From: an uncultured Chitinophaga sp.
GTDB lineage: Bacteria > Bacteroidota > Bacteroidia > Chitinophagales > Chitinophagaceae
Assembly: GCF_937898475.1 (NCBI RefSeq)
Contig: NZ_CALEJS010000019.1
Span: forward strand, 62,001-126,000
Direction: 5' to 3'
DNA length: 64,000 nucleotides
A program made the translations under genes and the position numbers. Shown here one piece after another: positions 9,447 through 17,528 of this stretch (position 1 is its first letter; the number at the start of each line of letters is the position of its first letter). The notes under the pieces were generated by a model that was not told the origin of the DNA, did no database searches, and worked only from the letters and a program-made list of their open reading frames with translations.

Positions 9447-9520
9447 CCCTAACCTATAAAACCTATAAAAAACCTTTTCCTGTCTCCGCTTCAGCTAAAA
9501 GCCAGCAGCTAACAGCTCAC

Positions 9521-11071
9521 TTAAAACTCTTCACTGTTTCCGCCATTCAGGTCCACATTGTAGTAGTACACCCCTGTGTAATCAGGATATACACCTTCCA
9601 GCTGCACCTTGCTCTGTTTCTGCAATACTTTCTTGAGATCGTCTACGGAAGCAACTGGTTGTCCGCCGGCCTTCAGTATCACAAAACCGGCTTTCATGTT
9701 TGTCTGCCGTTTCAGCAGCCCGGTACCCACATCATTCACAAACACGCCACCCCTGATGCCCAGGCGGGCTGCATCGTTTTTCTGTAAGGTAACCAGGTCT
9801 GCGCCCAGTTTATCCAGTATGCTTACTTTAATGATATCCGTAGTACCGTCTTCATTTTTCAGCATCACATTGTTCACGGTATATTCCTTATCATTACGCA
9901 GGTAGCTGATGCTGATCTTGTCGCCGGGTTTGTAACGGGCAATCTGCTCCGTCATTTCCGGGATGGAAGGCGTAGACACACCATTGATCTTGGTGATGAT
10001 ATCGCCTTTGTGAATACCGGCTGCAGCTGCAGCGCCGCTGGCAGGAACATCCTGTACCACTACACCGTCAATATCTCTTCTGATACCGCGCTGGCGCAGT
10101 TCTTCTTCAGACATCCCGCTGGGATCTATATAATTGATGCCCAGGTAAGCACGCTGTACATTGCCATACTTCATCAGGTCGTTCACCACTTTCTTCATCA
10201 GGTTCACGGGGATGGCGTAGGAATAGCCGGCGTAAGCTCCTGTGGGAGAGGCGATGGCAGAGTTAATGCCAATCAGCTCACCGGAGGTGTTGATCAGGGC
10301 GCCGCCGCTGTTACCCTGGTTTACGGCAGCATCTGTCTGTATGAAAGATTCTATCGCGCTCCGGCGGTTCCGTTTGTTGATGCCGATGGTACGAGCTTTC
10401 GCGCTCACGATACCGGCGGTAACGGTGGTCTCCAGGTTCAGCGGATAGCCTACTGCCAGTACCCATTGGCCCACCTGAATATCATCAGAGTTACCATAGA
10501 TCAGGTAAGGCAGATTACGCGCTTCGATCTTGATCACGGCCAGGTCGGTATTCGGGTCAACGCCTATTACCCTGGCTTTGTAACTGCGGTTGTTATTCAG
10601 GGTAACGTTTATCTCGTCTGCCTGGTCTACCACGTGATTATTGGTCACAATGTAGCCATCGTCGGAGATCAGCACACCTGAACCGGAAGCCATCTGGCCG
10701 GGTATATAATAACGGCGTCCGCCGCCTTCTCCCTGGAACTCATCTCCAAAGAAATCGTCGCCAAAGAGGTCCTGCAGGATAGATCTTCTTCTCTGCAGGT
10801 TATTGGTAACCTGGCGTGGGTTGATCTTTGTTTTGATATGTACCACACCGGGTAATGCTATTTTAGCCGCCTGGGTAAAGTCTGTTGGAGGAGTAAGGCT
10901 CCTGGTTTCTGTACCAGGCATGTAGCTGGCATAGTTTACAGGGATGTTATTCGATCCGTTCTGATAGGGGCCTGCCTGCCGGGTTTGAAAATATTTGCTG
11001 TAAACAAATATGCTGGCAAAAGCAGTCGCCGCACTAATTAGCACAGTCGCAGCAATTTGTCGAAATTTCAT
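9521..11071 (-). CDS. Do/DegQ-type periplasmic serine endoprotease (HtrA family)
   Basis: HtrA proteases degrade or refold damaged envelope proteins. The 516-residue protein has an N-terminal hydrophobic export or anchor segment (residues ~7-24). Its trypsin-like domain carries the catalytic triad His146 (TNNHVVD), Asp176 (NTDLAVI) and Ser255 (GNSGGAL). A first PDZ domain lies at about 320-405 (GIHKGDIITKINGV), and a second, shorter PDZ-like domain follows to ~505 (MKAGFVILKAGGQPV). Size and layout match the DegP/DegQ group. It is a single gene with its own terminator. A TAAATTTG motif on the minus strand at 11141-11148 could be the -7 box, but no -33 box was found. Confidence 0.93.
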   Translation of the reverse strand: MKFRQIAATVLISAATAFASIFVYSKYFQTRQAGPYQNGSNNIPVNYASYMPGTETRSLTPPTDFTQAAKIALPGVVHIKTKINPRQVTNNLQRRRSILQDLFGDDFFGDEFQGEGGGRRYYIPGQMASGSGVLISDDGYIVTNNHVVDQADEINVTLNNNRSYKARVIGVDPNTDLAVIKIEARNLPYLIYGNSDDIQVGQWVLAVGYPLNLETTVTAGIVSAKARTIGINKRNRRSAIESFIQTDAAVNQGNSGGALINTSGELIGINSAIASPTGAYAGYSYAIPVNLMKKVVNDLMKYGNVQRAYLGINYIDPSGMSEEELRQRGIRRDIDGVVVQDVPASGAAAAAGIHKGDIITKINGVSTPSIPEMTEQIARYKPGDKISISYLRNDKEYTVNNVMLKNEDGTTDIIKVSILDKLGADLVTLQKNDAARLGIRGGVFVNDVGTGLLKRQTNMKAGFVILKAGGQPVASVDDLKKVLQKQSKVQLEGVYPDYTGVYYYNVDLNGGNSEEF

Positions 11072-11276
11072 ATTTCTGAAAGTTTAAAGTTAATTGAGGT
11101 TGATTCTACTGATAAGCTATCAATTTATATGCCTCGAATACAAATTTAAGCCTCCTGCGCCATCAGTGCCATTGGGGCCCTTTCACTTTAACAGTTTTTT
11201 ATATGAAATATAAATAAATAGTTAAACTCCGCATATCTGCCCTGTCAGAATAACAACGCAAACAGACAGAATGTTA

Positions 11277-11362
11277 GTTTAAAGGTTGGAGCGTTTGACA
11301 GTTTGCTAGCCGCCCGTGTGTTCGGGACCGCCTCAAACTTTCAAACCCTCAAACCTTCAAAC
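11277..11362 (+). repeat. GTTTGAA inverted repeat, copy 2 (diverged centre)
   Basis: Left arm words GTTTAAAGGTTGGAGCGTTTGA pair with the TCAAACTTTCAAACCCTCAA side. The centre, GCCGCCCGTGTGTTCGGGAC, is a diverged form of the family centre in the same orientation as the other copies. It overlaps the region just after the acyl-CoA reductase stop. Confidence 0.75.
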
Positions 11363-11364
11363 GG

Positions 11365-12360
11365 TTACAATTTCTCCAGGAACGCCAGTGTATCAACTCC
11401 GTCCGCATAGTCCGTGAGGGAGGGTTGCTGGGCCTGTCCGAAAGGTGTAAAGTCGTGTCCCACCAGGCATTGCAGGTCTTCATCCGCCAGCAGTGATGCC
11501 GCCTGTACGGTGGCGTCTTCGTAGTAGCCGTAGTGCAGCACGCTGATAGGAGAGAAGAGAGAGGTGGATTCCTGCAGCAGCACGCTGCCATTGGTAAGAT
11601 AGGCGCTATTGTTCAGCAGCAGCAGCGCCAGGTTATAATCGTAATTGTTCTTGTATTTGTGATGGTCCATCAGGTGATCATACTTTTCAAGTGCCTTCAG
11701 CAGCGGTGAAAAATCATAGCCCAGCGGTACAAACACTTTGGTTACATTCCGGCAGCCCAGGCCAAAATAAAGCATCACATCATCTGCGAGGGCCTGCAGC
11801 TCAGCCTCCGTTTCGCGACCGGTTAACAGGGCGGCAGAGGTACGGTTGCGGCGGATAATATGCGGGAATTTTGAAAAGTAGTATTCAAAATAGCGGGCAG
11901 AATTATTGCTGCCGGTGGCAATGTAGGCATCGCAATCCTTCAGCATCTCGCTGGGAAGGGTCTGTGTGGCGTAAGCAGGGTACCATTCCGCTATCTTTTC
12001 CAGCACATGGGTCATCAGTACGGAATCTTTGGAAGACAGCTTCAGCTTTACCTGGTGGCCGCTGACAAAACCGCAGAGCCAGTCGTGAAAGCTTACCAGG
12101 GGAATATTCCCGGCGGCCACAATACCCACGGTACGGGGCGTTTTCGTCCCCAGCAGGGGATAGGCCTCCATCCAGCGGGAGAGGAGGGCCTCATCCAGGA
12201 AATATTGGCAGATATTTTGGATAGCCATGTCTATAGATGCCGGGGTAAACCACCCGTTGGCCTGGAAAGCCTGCTCTTTTACATTTTGCAACGCCGGCTC
12301 ATCACTTGTCAGGTATTGGCGTAAACGTACCAGGGCAGCGACTTTTTCTGTATTGTTCAT
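11365..12360 (-). CDS. LuxC-like acyl-CoA reductase
   Basis: Belongs to the LuxC/acyl-CoA reductase family, which reduces acyl-CoA or acyl esters to aldehydes with NADPH through a cysteine thioester. The catalytic Cys lies in YFGLGCRNVTKVFV (Cys203 from the chosen start). The cofactor-binding region is seen as VGIVAAGNIPLVSFHDW, and IATGSNNSARYFEYYF is also family-like. The open frame extends to a TTG at 12417, but the ATG at 12360 (MNNTEKVAALVRL) fits family N-termini better, giving 331 residues. It is divergent from a two-cluster ferredoxin gene. The substrate is not evident; no lux or fatty-acid genes are near. Confidence 0.85.
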   Translation of the reverse strand: MNNTEKVAALVRLRQYLTSDEPALQNVKEQAFQANGWFTPASIDMAIQNICQYFLDEALLSRWMEAYPLLGTKTPRTVGIVAAGNIPLVSFHDWLCGFVSGHQVKLKLSSKDSVLMTHVLEKIAEWYPAYATQTLPSEMLKDCDAYIATGSNNSARYFEYYFSKFPHIIRRNRTSAALLTGRETEAELQALADDVMLYFGLGCRNVTKVFVPLGYDFSPLLKALEKYDHLMDHHKYKNNYDYNLALLLLNNSAYLTNGSVLLQESTSLFSPISVLHYGYYEDATVQAASLLADEDLQCLVGHDFTPFGQAQQPSLTDYADGVDTLAFLEKL

Positions 12361-12454
12361 GAAAGGATAAGAAATATTTAAACTTTTTAATTCCGGAAAT
12401 TCTATTTTTGTTAACAAAATTAATGGCTTACCACTTAAACAAAAAGTTTATACT

Positions 12455-12802
12455 ATGGCAATTAAGATAACAGATGAGTGTATTAACTGTGGAGCGTGCG
12501 AACCGGAGTGCCCTAACAATGCTATTTATGAGGGTGGTGTGGAATGGCGAATTGCAGATGGCACCACTGTAAAGGGCTCCTACACGCTTATGGACGGCGC
12601 CACTATTGACGCAGACCAGGCAAATGCCCCTATCAGCGTAGATACTTATTATATAGTTCCCAATAAATGTACGGAGTGCCAGGGATTTCATGAAGAGCCG
12701 CAATGCGCCGCTGTATGCCCGGTAGATTGCTGTGTACCGGACGAAATGTACCAGGAAACCGTAGACGAGCTCCTGGCCAAGAAAGAGAAATTACATATCT
12801 GA
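12455..12802 (+). CDS. ferredoxin with two [4Fe-4S] clusters
   Basis: A 115-residue soluble electron carrier. The first cluster motif is CINCGACEPEC (Cys9, 12, 15 and 19). The second is CTECQGFHEEPQCAAVCP followed by VDCC, with the longer spacing seen in YfhL/FdxN-like dicluster ferredoxins. The central stretch between the clusters is longer than in minimal ferredoxins. It is divergent from the LuxC-like gene across ~95 bp, so the two may share a regulatory region. It ends at a very long terminator stem. The redox partner is unknown; the reductase itself uses NADPH in known families, so a direct link is inference. Confidence 0.92.
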   Translation: MAIKITDECINCGACEPECPNNAIYEGGVEWRIADGTTVKGSYTLMDGATIDADQANAPISVDTYYIVPNKCTECQGFHEEPQCAAVCPVDCCVPDEMYQETVDELLAKKEKLHI

Positions 12803-12818
12803 TAAGGAAATAGTTAAA

Positions 12819-12882
12819 GAAAAAAGTAAAAAAGGAAAAAAGGTGCGGCCATTCCGCGCCTTTTTTCCTTTTTTACTTTTTC
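12819..12882. terminator. terminator downstream of the ferredoxin gene
   Basis: An almost perfect ~29-bp stem closes on GCGG-CCATT-CCGC. The A/G-rich left arm and T/C-rich right arm end in T-runs. The only defects are one G-T pair and one unpaired base. It is the longest terminator-like stem in the window. Confidence 0.9.
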
Positions 12883-12912
12883 TTTTTTATTTTATGAAAA
12901 ATCCCAGGAGAG

Positions 12913-13371
12913 ATGCGACGTTATTTTCCGGCGTTATGGATATTACTGTTCGGGGCTGCGGCCTGTAATGCACCCACCGTGCACGAAACAGACAGCAAGG
13001 CAGCCCGTGAGGCCGTACTAAAGGCTGATACCGATTTTTCTGACCTGTCCCGCAAAAAAGGCTTCCGCTACGCCTTCCTGGCGTATGCAGACAGCACCGC
13101 GGTGCTGCTGCGCGCCAATAACCCGCCTATGAAGGGGCAGGTGGCTTTCCGCTACATAGAGTCCATGAACGATACCGGCGTGACCCTTACCTGGGAGCCC
13201 GGTTTTGCCAGTGTGGCTGCCTCCGGGGAGCTGGCCTATACCTACGGCATCTATACCTTTACCTCTAAAGACACAACTACCCGGGGCACTTACCTTACCG
13301 TCTGGAAAAAGGATGCCGCCGGTAACTGGAGATTCGTACTGGACACCGGCAATGAAGGTTTGGGGAAATAA
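12913..13371 (+). CDS. SnoaL/DUF4440-like lipoprotein
   Basis: The 152-residue protein has a lipoprotein signal ending in GAAAC (Cys18). The remainder resembles the NTF2-like DUF4440/SnoaL fold: an initial helix (REAVLKADTDFSDLSRKKG), a segment AFLAYADSTAVLL, and a final strand pair (RGTYLTVWKKDAAGNWRFV, then LDTGN). Proteins of this fold bind small ligands or act as enzymes, but many Bacteroidota members have no known role. The ATG at 12913 was chosen since it directly precedes the signal peptide. It stands between the ferredoxin terminator and ddl, probably as a separate unit. Confidence 0.75.
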   Translation: MRRYFPALWILLFGAAACNAPTVHETDSKAAREAVLKADTDFSDLSRKKGFRYAFLAYADSTAVLLRANNPPMKGQVAFRYIESMNDTGVTLTWEPGFASVAASGELAYTYGIYTFTSKDTTTRGTYLTVWKKDAAGNWRFVLDTGNEGLGK

Positions 13372-13410
13372 AGGTTTTTTCTTTTATCTTTACCCGCTTA
13401 TAAGATAATT

Positions 13411-13492
13411 GTTTAAAGTCTGAACGTTTGCGCGTTTGAAAGTTTATCGGCCGCCAGCCGGTTTGGGACAGCTTCAAACCTTCAAACGCTTA
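13411..13492 (+). repeat. GTTTGAA inverted repeat, copy 3 (typical centre)
   Basis: Arms of GTTTAAAG, GTTTG and GTTTGAAAG words face TTCAAACC and TTCAAACGCTTAA. The centre is CCGCCAGCCGGTTTGGGACA. It ends 15 bp before the ddl start codon, so it would form a hairpin in the ddl leader, as copy 1 does for miaA. Confidence 0.85.
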
Positions 13493-13507
13493 ATTCCGAA
13501 GGAACAC

Positions 13508-14497
13508 ATGAATAAGAATATTGCACTGGTGGCCGGCGGATATTCCGGCGAATACGTGATATCCGTGCAGAGCGCGGCCGTGATCGAACAGCAGCTGGAT
13601 AAAAGCAGGTATAATGTATATAAGATCGTGATCACCCGCGAGGGGTGGACCTACACCGCGCCTGACGGCACCGCCGTGGAAGTGGACAAGAACGATTTTA
13701 CGCTGACCCTTAACGGCAATAAGATCCGCTTTGATGCAGTGTTCATCGGCATCCACGGTACGCCTGGTGAAGATGGCCGCCTGCAGGGTTATTTTGAAAT
13801 GCTGGACATTCCTTACACCAGCTGTGGCATGGTCACATCTGCCCTCACCTTTAACAAAAGTTATTGCAATAAGATCGTAGCCGCACTGGATGTGGTGAAT
13901 GTATCAAAATCAGTGCATGTGTTCCGGGATCAGCCCTATGACGCGGCGGCCATCCTGCAGCAGCTCCGGTTGCCGGTATTTGTAAAACCGGCGGAAGGCG
14001 GCAGCAGCATCGGTATGTCTAAAGTGTCTGCTGCGGAAGAGCTGCCTGCAGCGATCGAAAAAGCTTTCAAGGAAGACAGCCAGGTGCTGATAGAAGAGTT
14101 CATCAAAGGCCGTGAGCTCACCATGGGACTGTTCAAGGTAAATGGCGAGATCACCGTACTGCCTATCACGGAAGTGATCAGCAGCAAGGAATTCTTTGAC
14201 TACGAAGCAAAATATACACCGGGTGTTTCGCAGGAAATTACCCCTGCGCAGGTGCCCGCTGAAATAACAAAAAGGGTACAGGAGACAGCTTCCATACTCT
14301 ATAACAAACTGAATTGCAGGGGCATTGTCCGCATAGATTTCATCTGGGAAGTAGCTACCGGCAAGCTTTGGTTCCTGGAAGTGAACACCATGCCCGGCCA
14401 GTCTGAGAACAGCCTGGTGCCGCAGCAGGTTCGGGCCTCCGGCAGAACCCTGCAGGAGTTTTACGGCATGTTAATTGAAGAATGCATGAGGCGCTGA
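13508..14497 (+). CDS. ddl: D-alanine--D-alanine ligase
   Basis: An ATP-grasp ligase that joins two D-alanines for the peptidoglycan stem peptide. The 329-residue protein begins MNKNIALVAGGYSGEYVISV, with the early glycine-rich loop. HGTPGEDGRLQGYFE binds the first substrate, KPAEGGSSIGMSKV is the ATP-grasp loop, and EFIKGRELTMGLF and LEVNTMPGQS complete the metal and substrate sites. The open frame reaches 24 codons further upstream, but that part runs through repeat copy 3, so ATG 13508 is the real start. The following gene (PASTA protein) is also envelope-related, 82 bp downstream. Confidence 0.95.
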   Translation: MNKNIALVAGGYSGEYVISVQSAAVIEQQLDKSRYNVYKIVITREGWTYTAPDGTAVEVDKNDFTLTLNGNKIRFDAVFIGIHGTPGEDGRLQGYFEMLDIPYTSCGMVTSALTFNKSYCNKIVAALDVVNVSKSVHVFRDQPYDAAAILQQLRLPVFVKPAEGGSSIGMSKVSAAEELPAAIEKAFKEDSQVLIEEFIKGRELTMGLFKVNGEITVLPITEVISSKEFFDYEAKYTPGVSQEITPAQVPAEITKRVQETASILYNKLNCRGIVRIDFIWEVATGKLWFLEVNTMPGQSENSLVPQQVRASGRTLQEFYGMLIEECMRR

Positions 14498-14501
14498 TTA
14501 A

Positions 14502-14550
14502 TAGCGGTTAGCTTTTAGCTGCTGGCTGCCAGCTGCCGCATGCTTTTTTT
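14502..14550. repeat. AGCTAAAAGC-type repeat, possible terminator
   Basis: Contains TTAGCTTTTAGCTGCTGGCT followed by GCCAGCTGC, then a seven-T run. CTGGCTGCCAG is self-complementary. The reverse complement of TTAGCTGCTGGCT recurs at 9488-9513, and TTAGCTGTTAG occurs at 34639-34649. Probably a ddl terminator built from a second dispersed repeat family. Confidence 0.5.
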
Positions 14551-14579
14551 ATCTTTTCATAAAAAACCAAGTAACCAAC

Positions 14580-15398
14580 GTGTTTGAATCTATTACCAAA
14601 CGTTCTTTCAGATTTAACCTTTTACTGGCACTGGGCCTGCTGGTGGTAACCGGGATCCTGTTCTTTGCTTTGCTGGGCGTGATTACCCGCCACAACGAAA
14701 TATTAACAGTGCCGGATGTACGCCACAAGAACGTAAGGGAAGCGATCCTGCTGCTGGAGAAAGCCGGTTTTGAAGCAGACGTGCGCGACTCTATATACAT
14801 AGACTCCCTGAAACCGCTGACCGTTTGGGAACAACAACCCGAAACCGGCGCACAGGTAAAGGTAGGACGCACCATCTATCTTACTATTAATAAGGTCGTA
14901 CCACCCATGGTGGCCATGCCCGACCTGGAAGGCCTTACCTTCCGCAGCGCCGAAATGACACTGCACAGCCGCCGTCTGAATGTGGGCGACACCATCTATA
15001 AACCCGATTTTGCCACCAATACCGTATTACAGCAGCTGCTGAACGGCAAGACCATCAAGCCCGGTAAAATGATCCCCGAAGGGAGCAACATTACCCTGGT
15101 GCTCAGCAGCGGTACCGGCAGCATTGAAAATCCCGTACCCGACCTGGTAGGCCTTACCTACCTGGAAGCGCGCGAAATACTGAATGCCAGCAACCTGATC
15201 CTGGGTACCGCCCTCATAGACGCCGGGGTAACCGATACGGCCAACGCCTTCGTGACCAAACAGGTGCCCGCCCGCCGCAACAGCCTGGGTGACCTCAACC
15301 TGGTGCGCGCCGGTGAAAGTATCGACATCTGGCTGGGGCCCGTAAAGCCGGTGAAAGACACCGCACGTGTTCCCAAGGGCGATACAACTCGTGAATAA
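14580..15398 (+). CDS. membrane-anchored PASTA-domain protein
   Basis: The 272-residue protein has a short cytoplasmic N-terminus, one membrane segment at ~13-36 and then three PASTA repeats: ~43-108 (VPDVRHKNVREAILLLEKAG), ~113-180 (MPDLEGLTFRSAEMTL) and ~187-255 (VPDLVGLTYLEAREILNAS). PASTA domains bind peptidoglycan fragments or envelope partners and are best known from Ser/Thr kinases and penicillin-binding proteins. Here no kinase or PBP domain is attached. It starts with GTG at 14580, the only start that gives a normal N-terminus before the membrane segment. It follows ddl, in line with an envelope role. The function is inferred. Confidence 0.85.
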   Translation: MFESITKRSFRFNLLLALGLLVVTGILFFALLGVITRHNEILTVPDVRHKNVREAILLLEKAGFEADVRDSIYIDSLKPLTVWEQQPETGAQVKVGRTIYLTINKVVPPMVAMPDLEGLTFRSAEMTLHSRRLNVGDTIYKPDFATNTVLQQLLNGKTIKPGKMIPEGSNITLVLSSGTGSIENPVPDLVGLTYLEAREILNASNLILGTALIDAGVTDTANAFVTKQVPARRNSLGDLNLVRAGESIDIWLGPVKPVKDTARVPKGDTTRE

Positions 15399-15442
15399 TT
15401 CATAACTTGGCAGATCGATTTACTGTCAAATTTTTGATAAAT

Positions 15443-15751
15443 ATGGAAAATATAACATCTGAAGAACTGAAACAGCGCCTGGACAACGGGGAACAACTGA
15501 ATATTGTGGATGTGCGCGAGCCTCATGAACACGCAGATTTCAACATCGGGGGTACCCTCGTTCCCCTCGGACAGATACAGGCAATGCAGGTAGACGAACT
15601 GGAAGACCTGAAAGACAAGGAAGTGATCGTATACTGCCGCAGCGGTAACCGTAGCGGACAAGCCGCTATGATCCTCGAAACAATGGGCTTTCAGAACGTG
15701 AAGAACCTCGTTGGCGGAATGCTGAAATGGGAAGAAAAGTTCGGAAGATAA
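15443..15751 (+). CDS. single-domain rhodanese-like protein
   Basis: A 102-residue single rhodanese domain, from MENITSEELKQRL to GGMLKWEEKFG. The catalytic loop is CRSGNRSG with the active Cys at about residue 63, and the fold signature IVDVREPHEHADFNIGG lies near residue 22. Such proteins move sulfane sulfur from thiosulfate or protein persulfides. The open frame extends 12 codons upstream, but the ATG at 15443 matches family N-termini. It lies 44 bp after the PASTA gene and could be cotranscribed. The sulfur acceptor is unknown. Confidence 0.9.
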   Translation: MENITSEELKQRLDNGEQLNIVDVREPHEHADFNIGGTLVPLGQIQAMQVDELEDLKDKEVIVYCRSGNRSGQAAMILETMGFQNVKNLVGGMLKWEEKFGR

Positions 15752-15763
15752 AGAAAGTTAAAT

Positions 15764-15834
15764 AGTTTGAGCGTTTGATGGTTTGAAGGCCGCCAGCCTG
15801 TTCCGGGCACTTTCAAATTGTCAAACGCTCAAAC
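15764..15834 (+). repeat. GTTTGAA inverted repeat, copy 4 (typical centre)
   Basis: GTTTGAGCGTTTGATGGTTTGA pairs with TCAAATTGTCAAACGCTCAAAC. The centre is CCGCCAGCCTGTTCCGGGCA. It lies between the convergent rhodanese and RidA-like genes, where it could also act as a terminator. Confidence 0.85.
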
Positions 15835-15861
15835 TTTTAAAACGTGTAAACACGCAAGCTC

Positions 15862-16248
15862 TTAAGCGTTGATCACCGCTGTTGCCTCAATTTCTACCAG
15901 GTACCTGTCGTCTATCAGTTTGCTTACCTCCACCATTGTAGTAGCCGGTTTAATGCTCTGAAAAAACTCTCCATGGGCCCGGCCGATCTCTTCCCAGCGG
16001 GAAATATCTGTTACATACATGCGCGTGCGAACCACATCGTGCAGACTGGCGCCCGCGGCCACCAGCACCGCTTCTATGCGCGCCAGTATATATTTGGTCT
16101 GCTCGTAGGCATGGCCGACGGCCACTACCTTCTCACCATCGGCAGCCACCGTTCCGGACACTTCGATAACGTTGCCCACCCTTACGGCCCTTGAATAGCC
16201 CACTTTGTTCTCCCAGGGAGCGCCGGAAGAGAAATTTGTGCGTTGCAT
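15862..16248 (-). CDS. RidA/YjgF-like protein lacking the catalytic arginine
   Basis: The 128-residue protein has the whole Rid fold, from GYSRAVRVGNVIEVSGT to YLVEIEATAVINA. RidA hydrolyses reactive enamines and imines and uses an Arg in a conserved PAR(S/T)xVEV motif (Arg105 in E. coli RidA). Here the motif reads KPATTMVEV, with Thr in place of that Arg, so it probably belongs to a Rid subgroup without classic deaminase activity. It is the last gene of a six-gene minus-strand run, 11 bp after the membrane protein. A role tied to the amidoligase genes upstream is possible but not shown. Confidence 0.85.
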   Translation of the reverse strand: MQRTNFSSGAPWENKVGYSRAVRVGNVIEVSGTVAADGEKVVAVGHAYEQTKYILARIEAVLVAAGASLHDVVRTRMYVTDISRWEEIGRAHGEFFQSIKPATTMVEVSKLIDDRYLVEIEATAVINA

Positions 16249-16259
16249 ATGTAGGGATT

Positions 16260-17507
16260 TTACTTTTTCGGTTTCGCTGCCTGTGACGACTGTATCTGCG
16301 GCCCTGTTGTCCGGATCTGCACCACCTTGTTCAGCAGATCAAACCAGAACGGCGCTCCCAAAGACAGCGCCAGGGCGGTGATGAGCCATCCCACAAACAC
16401 CAGCCAGCCGTTCTGCTGATAGGGATGGGTATAGCAGCCTACTTTCCGTTTGGCTACTGCTTCCATGGCCTGCCGGTATTTCTGCTGTTCGGCAGGCGAC
16501 AGCAATCTGCCTGCTACGGTATCCATCCTTGCACGCAGCTGCGCCAGGGCGGTATCCGTATCGTATCCGCAGCTGCCCCTGCTGATGCCCAGTATGTTCT
16601 GTACTTCTGCTGCATCGCTGGAAAGGCTGCGGTACAGGCTATCCATTTCCTGGTCTGGTATGGAAGCCTGGTACACCGTGTCTGTCCGGATGATCATGGT
16701 GTCGCCTGCGGCAATGGTATCTTCGCGGATCACCATTTTGCGTTGCATACTGTCTTTATACCGGCCATATACCTGGTAACGTTGCGTGGCCAGCGTCACC
16801 AGCTGTTCCCGGGCATTTTTATCTTTGGCGAGTATACGTGTAATTGCGATAGAATCCACATTGAACTGCCAGGCGATGATAAAGCCTACAAAGATCAGGA
16901 TCACCTGTGTTTGTTTCTTATACCAGCCGCTGGTGCGCGCCATCACTTCATCAAACCATTGCTCCACCTTATGGCGGAACGCTTCCGATTCATGTTTAGC
17001 GTCTTCTATGAGGTTGAGCAGGTGCTCACGTGTTTCCGGTCCTATCAGTGTCTGTCCGCCTTCCAGGTTTTGTTTTACCCGCATGGCCTCATCGTCCCTG
17101 GTGCCGTCAAAACTGGGGCCCCGCAGTATGTGCATCAGGCTCTGAACAAACATCTGCGGACTGATATAGGAGGGGCGGCTGGCCGCCCTGTCTTCACCCA
17201 GTGACTTGATGCCCGGGTGGTCATAGAATTTCTTCAGGAAAGGACTGTTCTTAAAGGGAAGGAAGAAGTAGACAATGCTCCATACCTGTTCGTAGCACCA
17301 GCTGAAGAAAGTGAACTGGCCCAGGTATCCCAGGTTGCTCTTCCGCATATCATTGTCCAGCAGCCGCCGCAGCGCTTTGGTAAGCAGGCGGGCCCGCAGG
17401 TTGAACATACGGGAGATCAGCTCCTGCACAATAGACGCCAGCAAGCTGTAAAGCAGATAAATGAATATCAGGCTAATGGCAACATTAAGGGCTACGTTTC
17501 CAAACAT
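16260..17507 (-). CDS. membrane protein of unknown function with three membrane segments
   Basis: Not recognised. The 415-residue protein has an N-terminal membrane segment (~8-28), a second in the middle (~203-221, VILIFVGFIIAWQFNVDSI) and a third near the C-terminus (~370-393, FVGWLITALALSLG followed by APFWFDLLN). Between the first two is a ~170-residue polar, helix-rich domain; between the last two is a polar loop with several charged helices. The C-terminus is Lys-rich. It lies 21 bp after the ATP-grasp gene and 11 bp before the RidA-like gene, so it is very likely cotranscribed with both. Confidence 0.7.
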   Translation of the reverse strand: MFGNVALNVAISLIFIYLLYSLLASIVQELISRMFNLRARLLTKALRRLLDNDMRKSNLGYLGQFTFFSWCYEQVWSIVYFFLPFKNSPFLKKFYDHPGIKSLGEDRAASRPSYISPQMFVQSLMHILRGPSFDGTRDDEAMRVKQNLEGGQTLIGPETREHLLNLIEDAKHESEAFRHKVEQWFDEVMARTSGWYKKQTQVILIFVGFIIAWQFNVDSIAITRILAKDKNAREQLVTLATQRYQVYGRYKDSMQRKMVIREDTIAAGDTMIIRTDTVYQASIPDQEMDSLYRSLSSDAAEVQNILGISRGSCGYDTDTALAQLRARMDTVAGRLLSPAEQQKYRQAMEAVAKRKVGCYTHPYQQNGWLVFVGWLITALALSLGAPFWFDLLNKVVQIRTTGPQIQSSQAAKPKK

Positions 17508-17528
17508 AAGGGTATACAGGATTTGAGT

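Noticed and set aside
13436..13507. N-terminal extension of ddl
   Set aside because: The extra codons run through repeat copy 3, and MNKNIAL at 13508 matches family N-termini.
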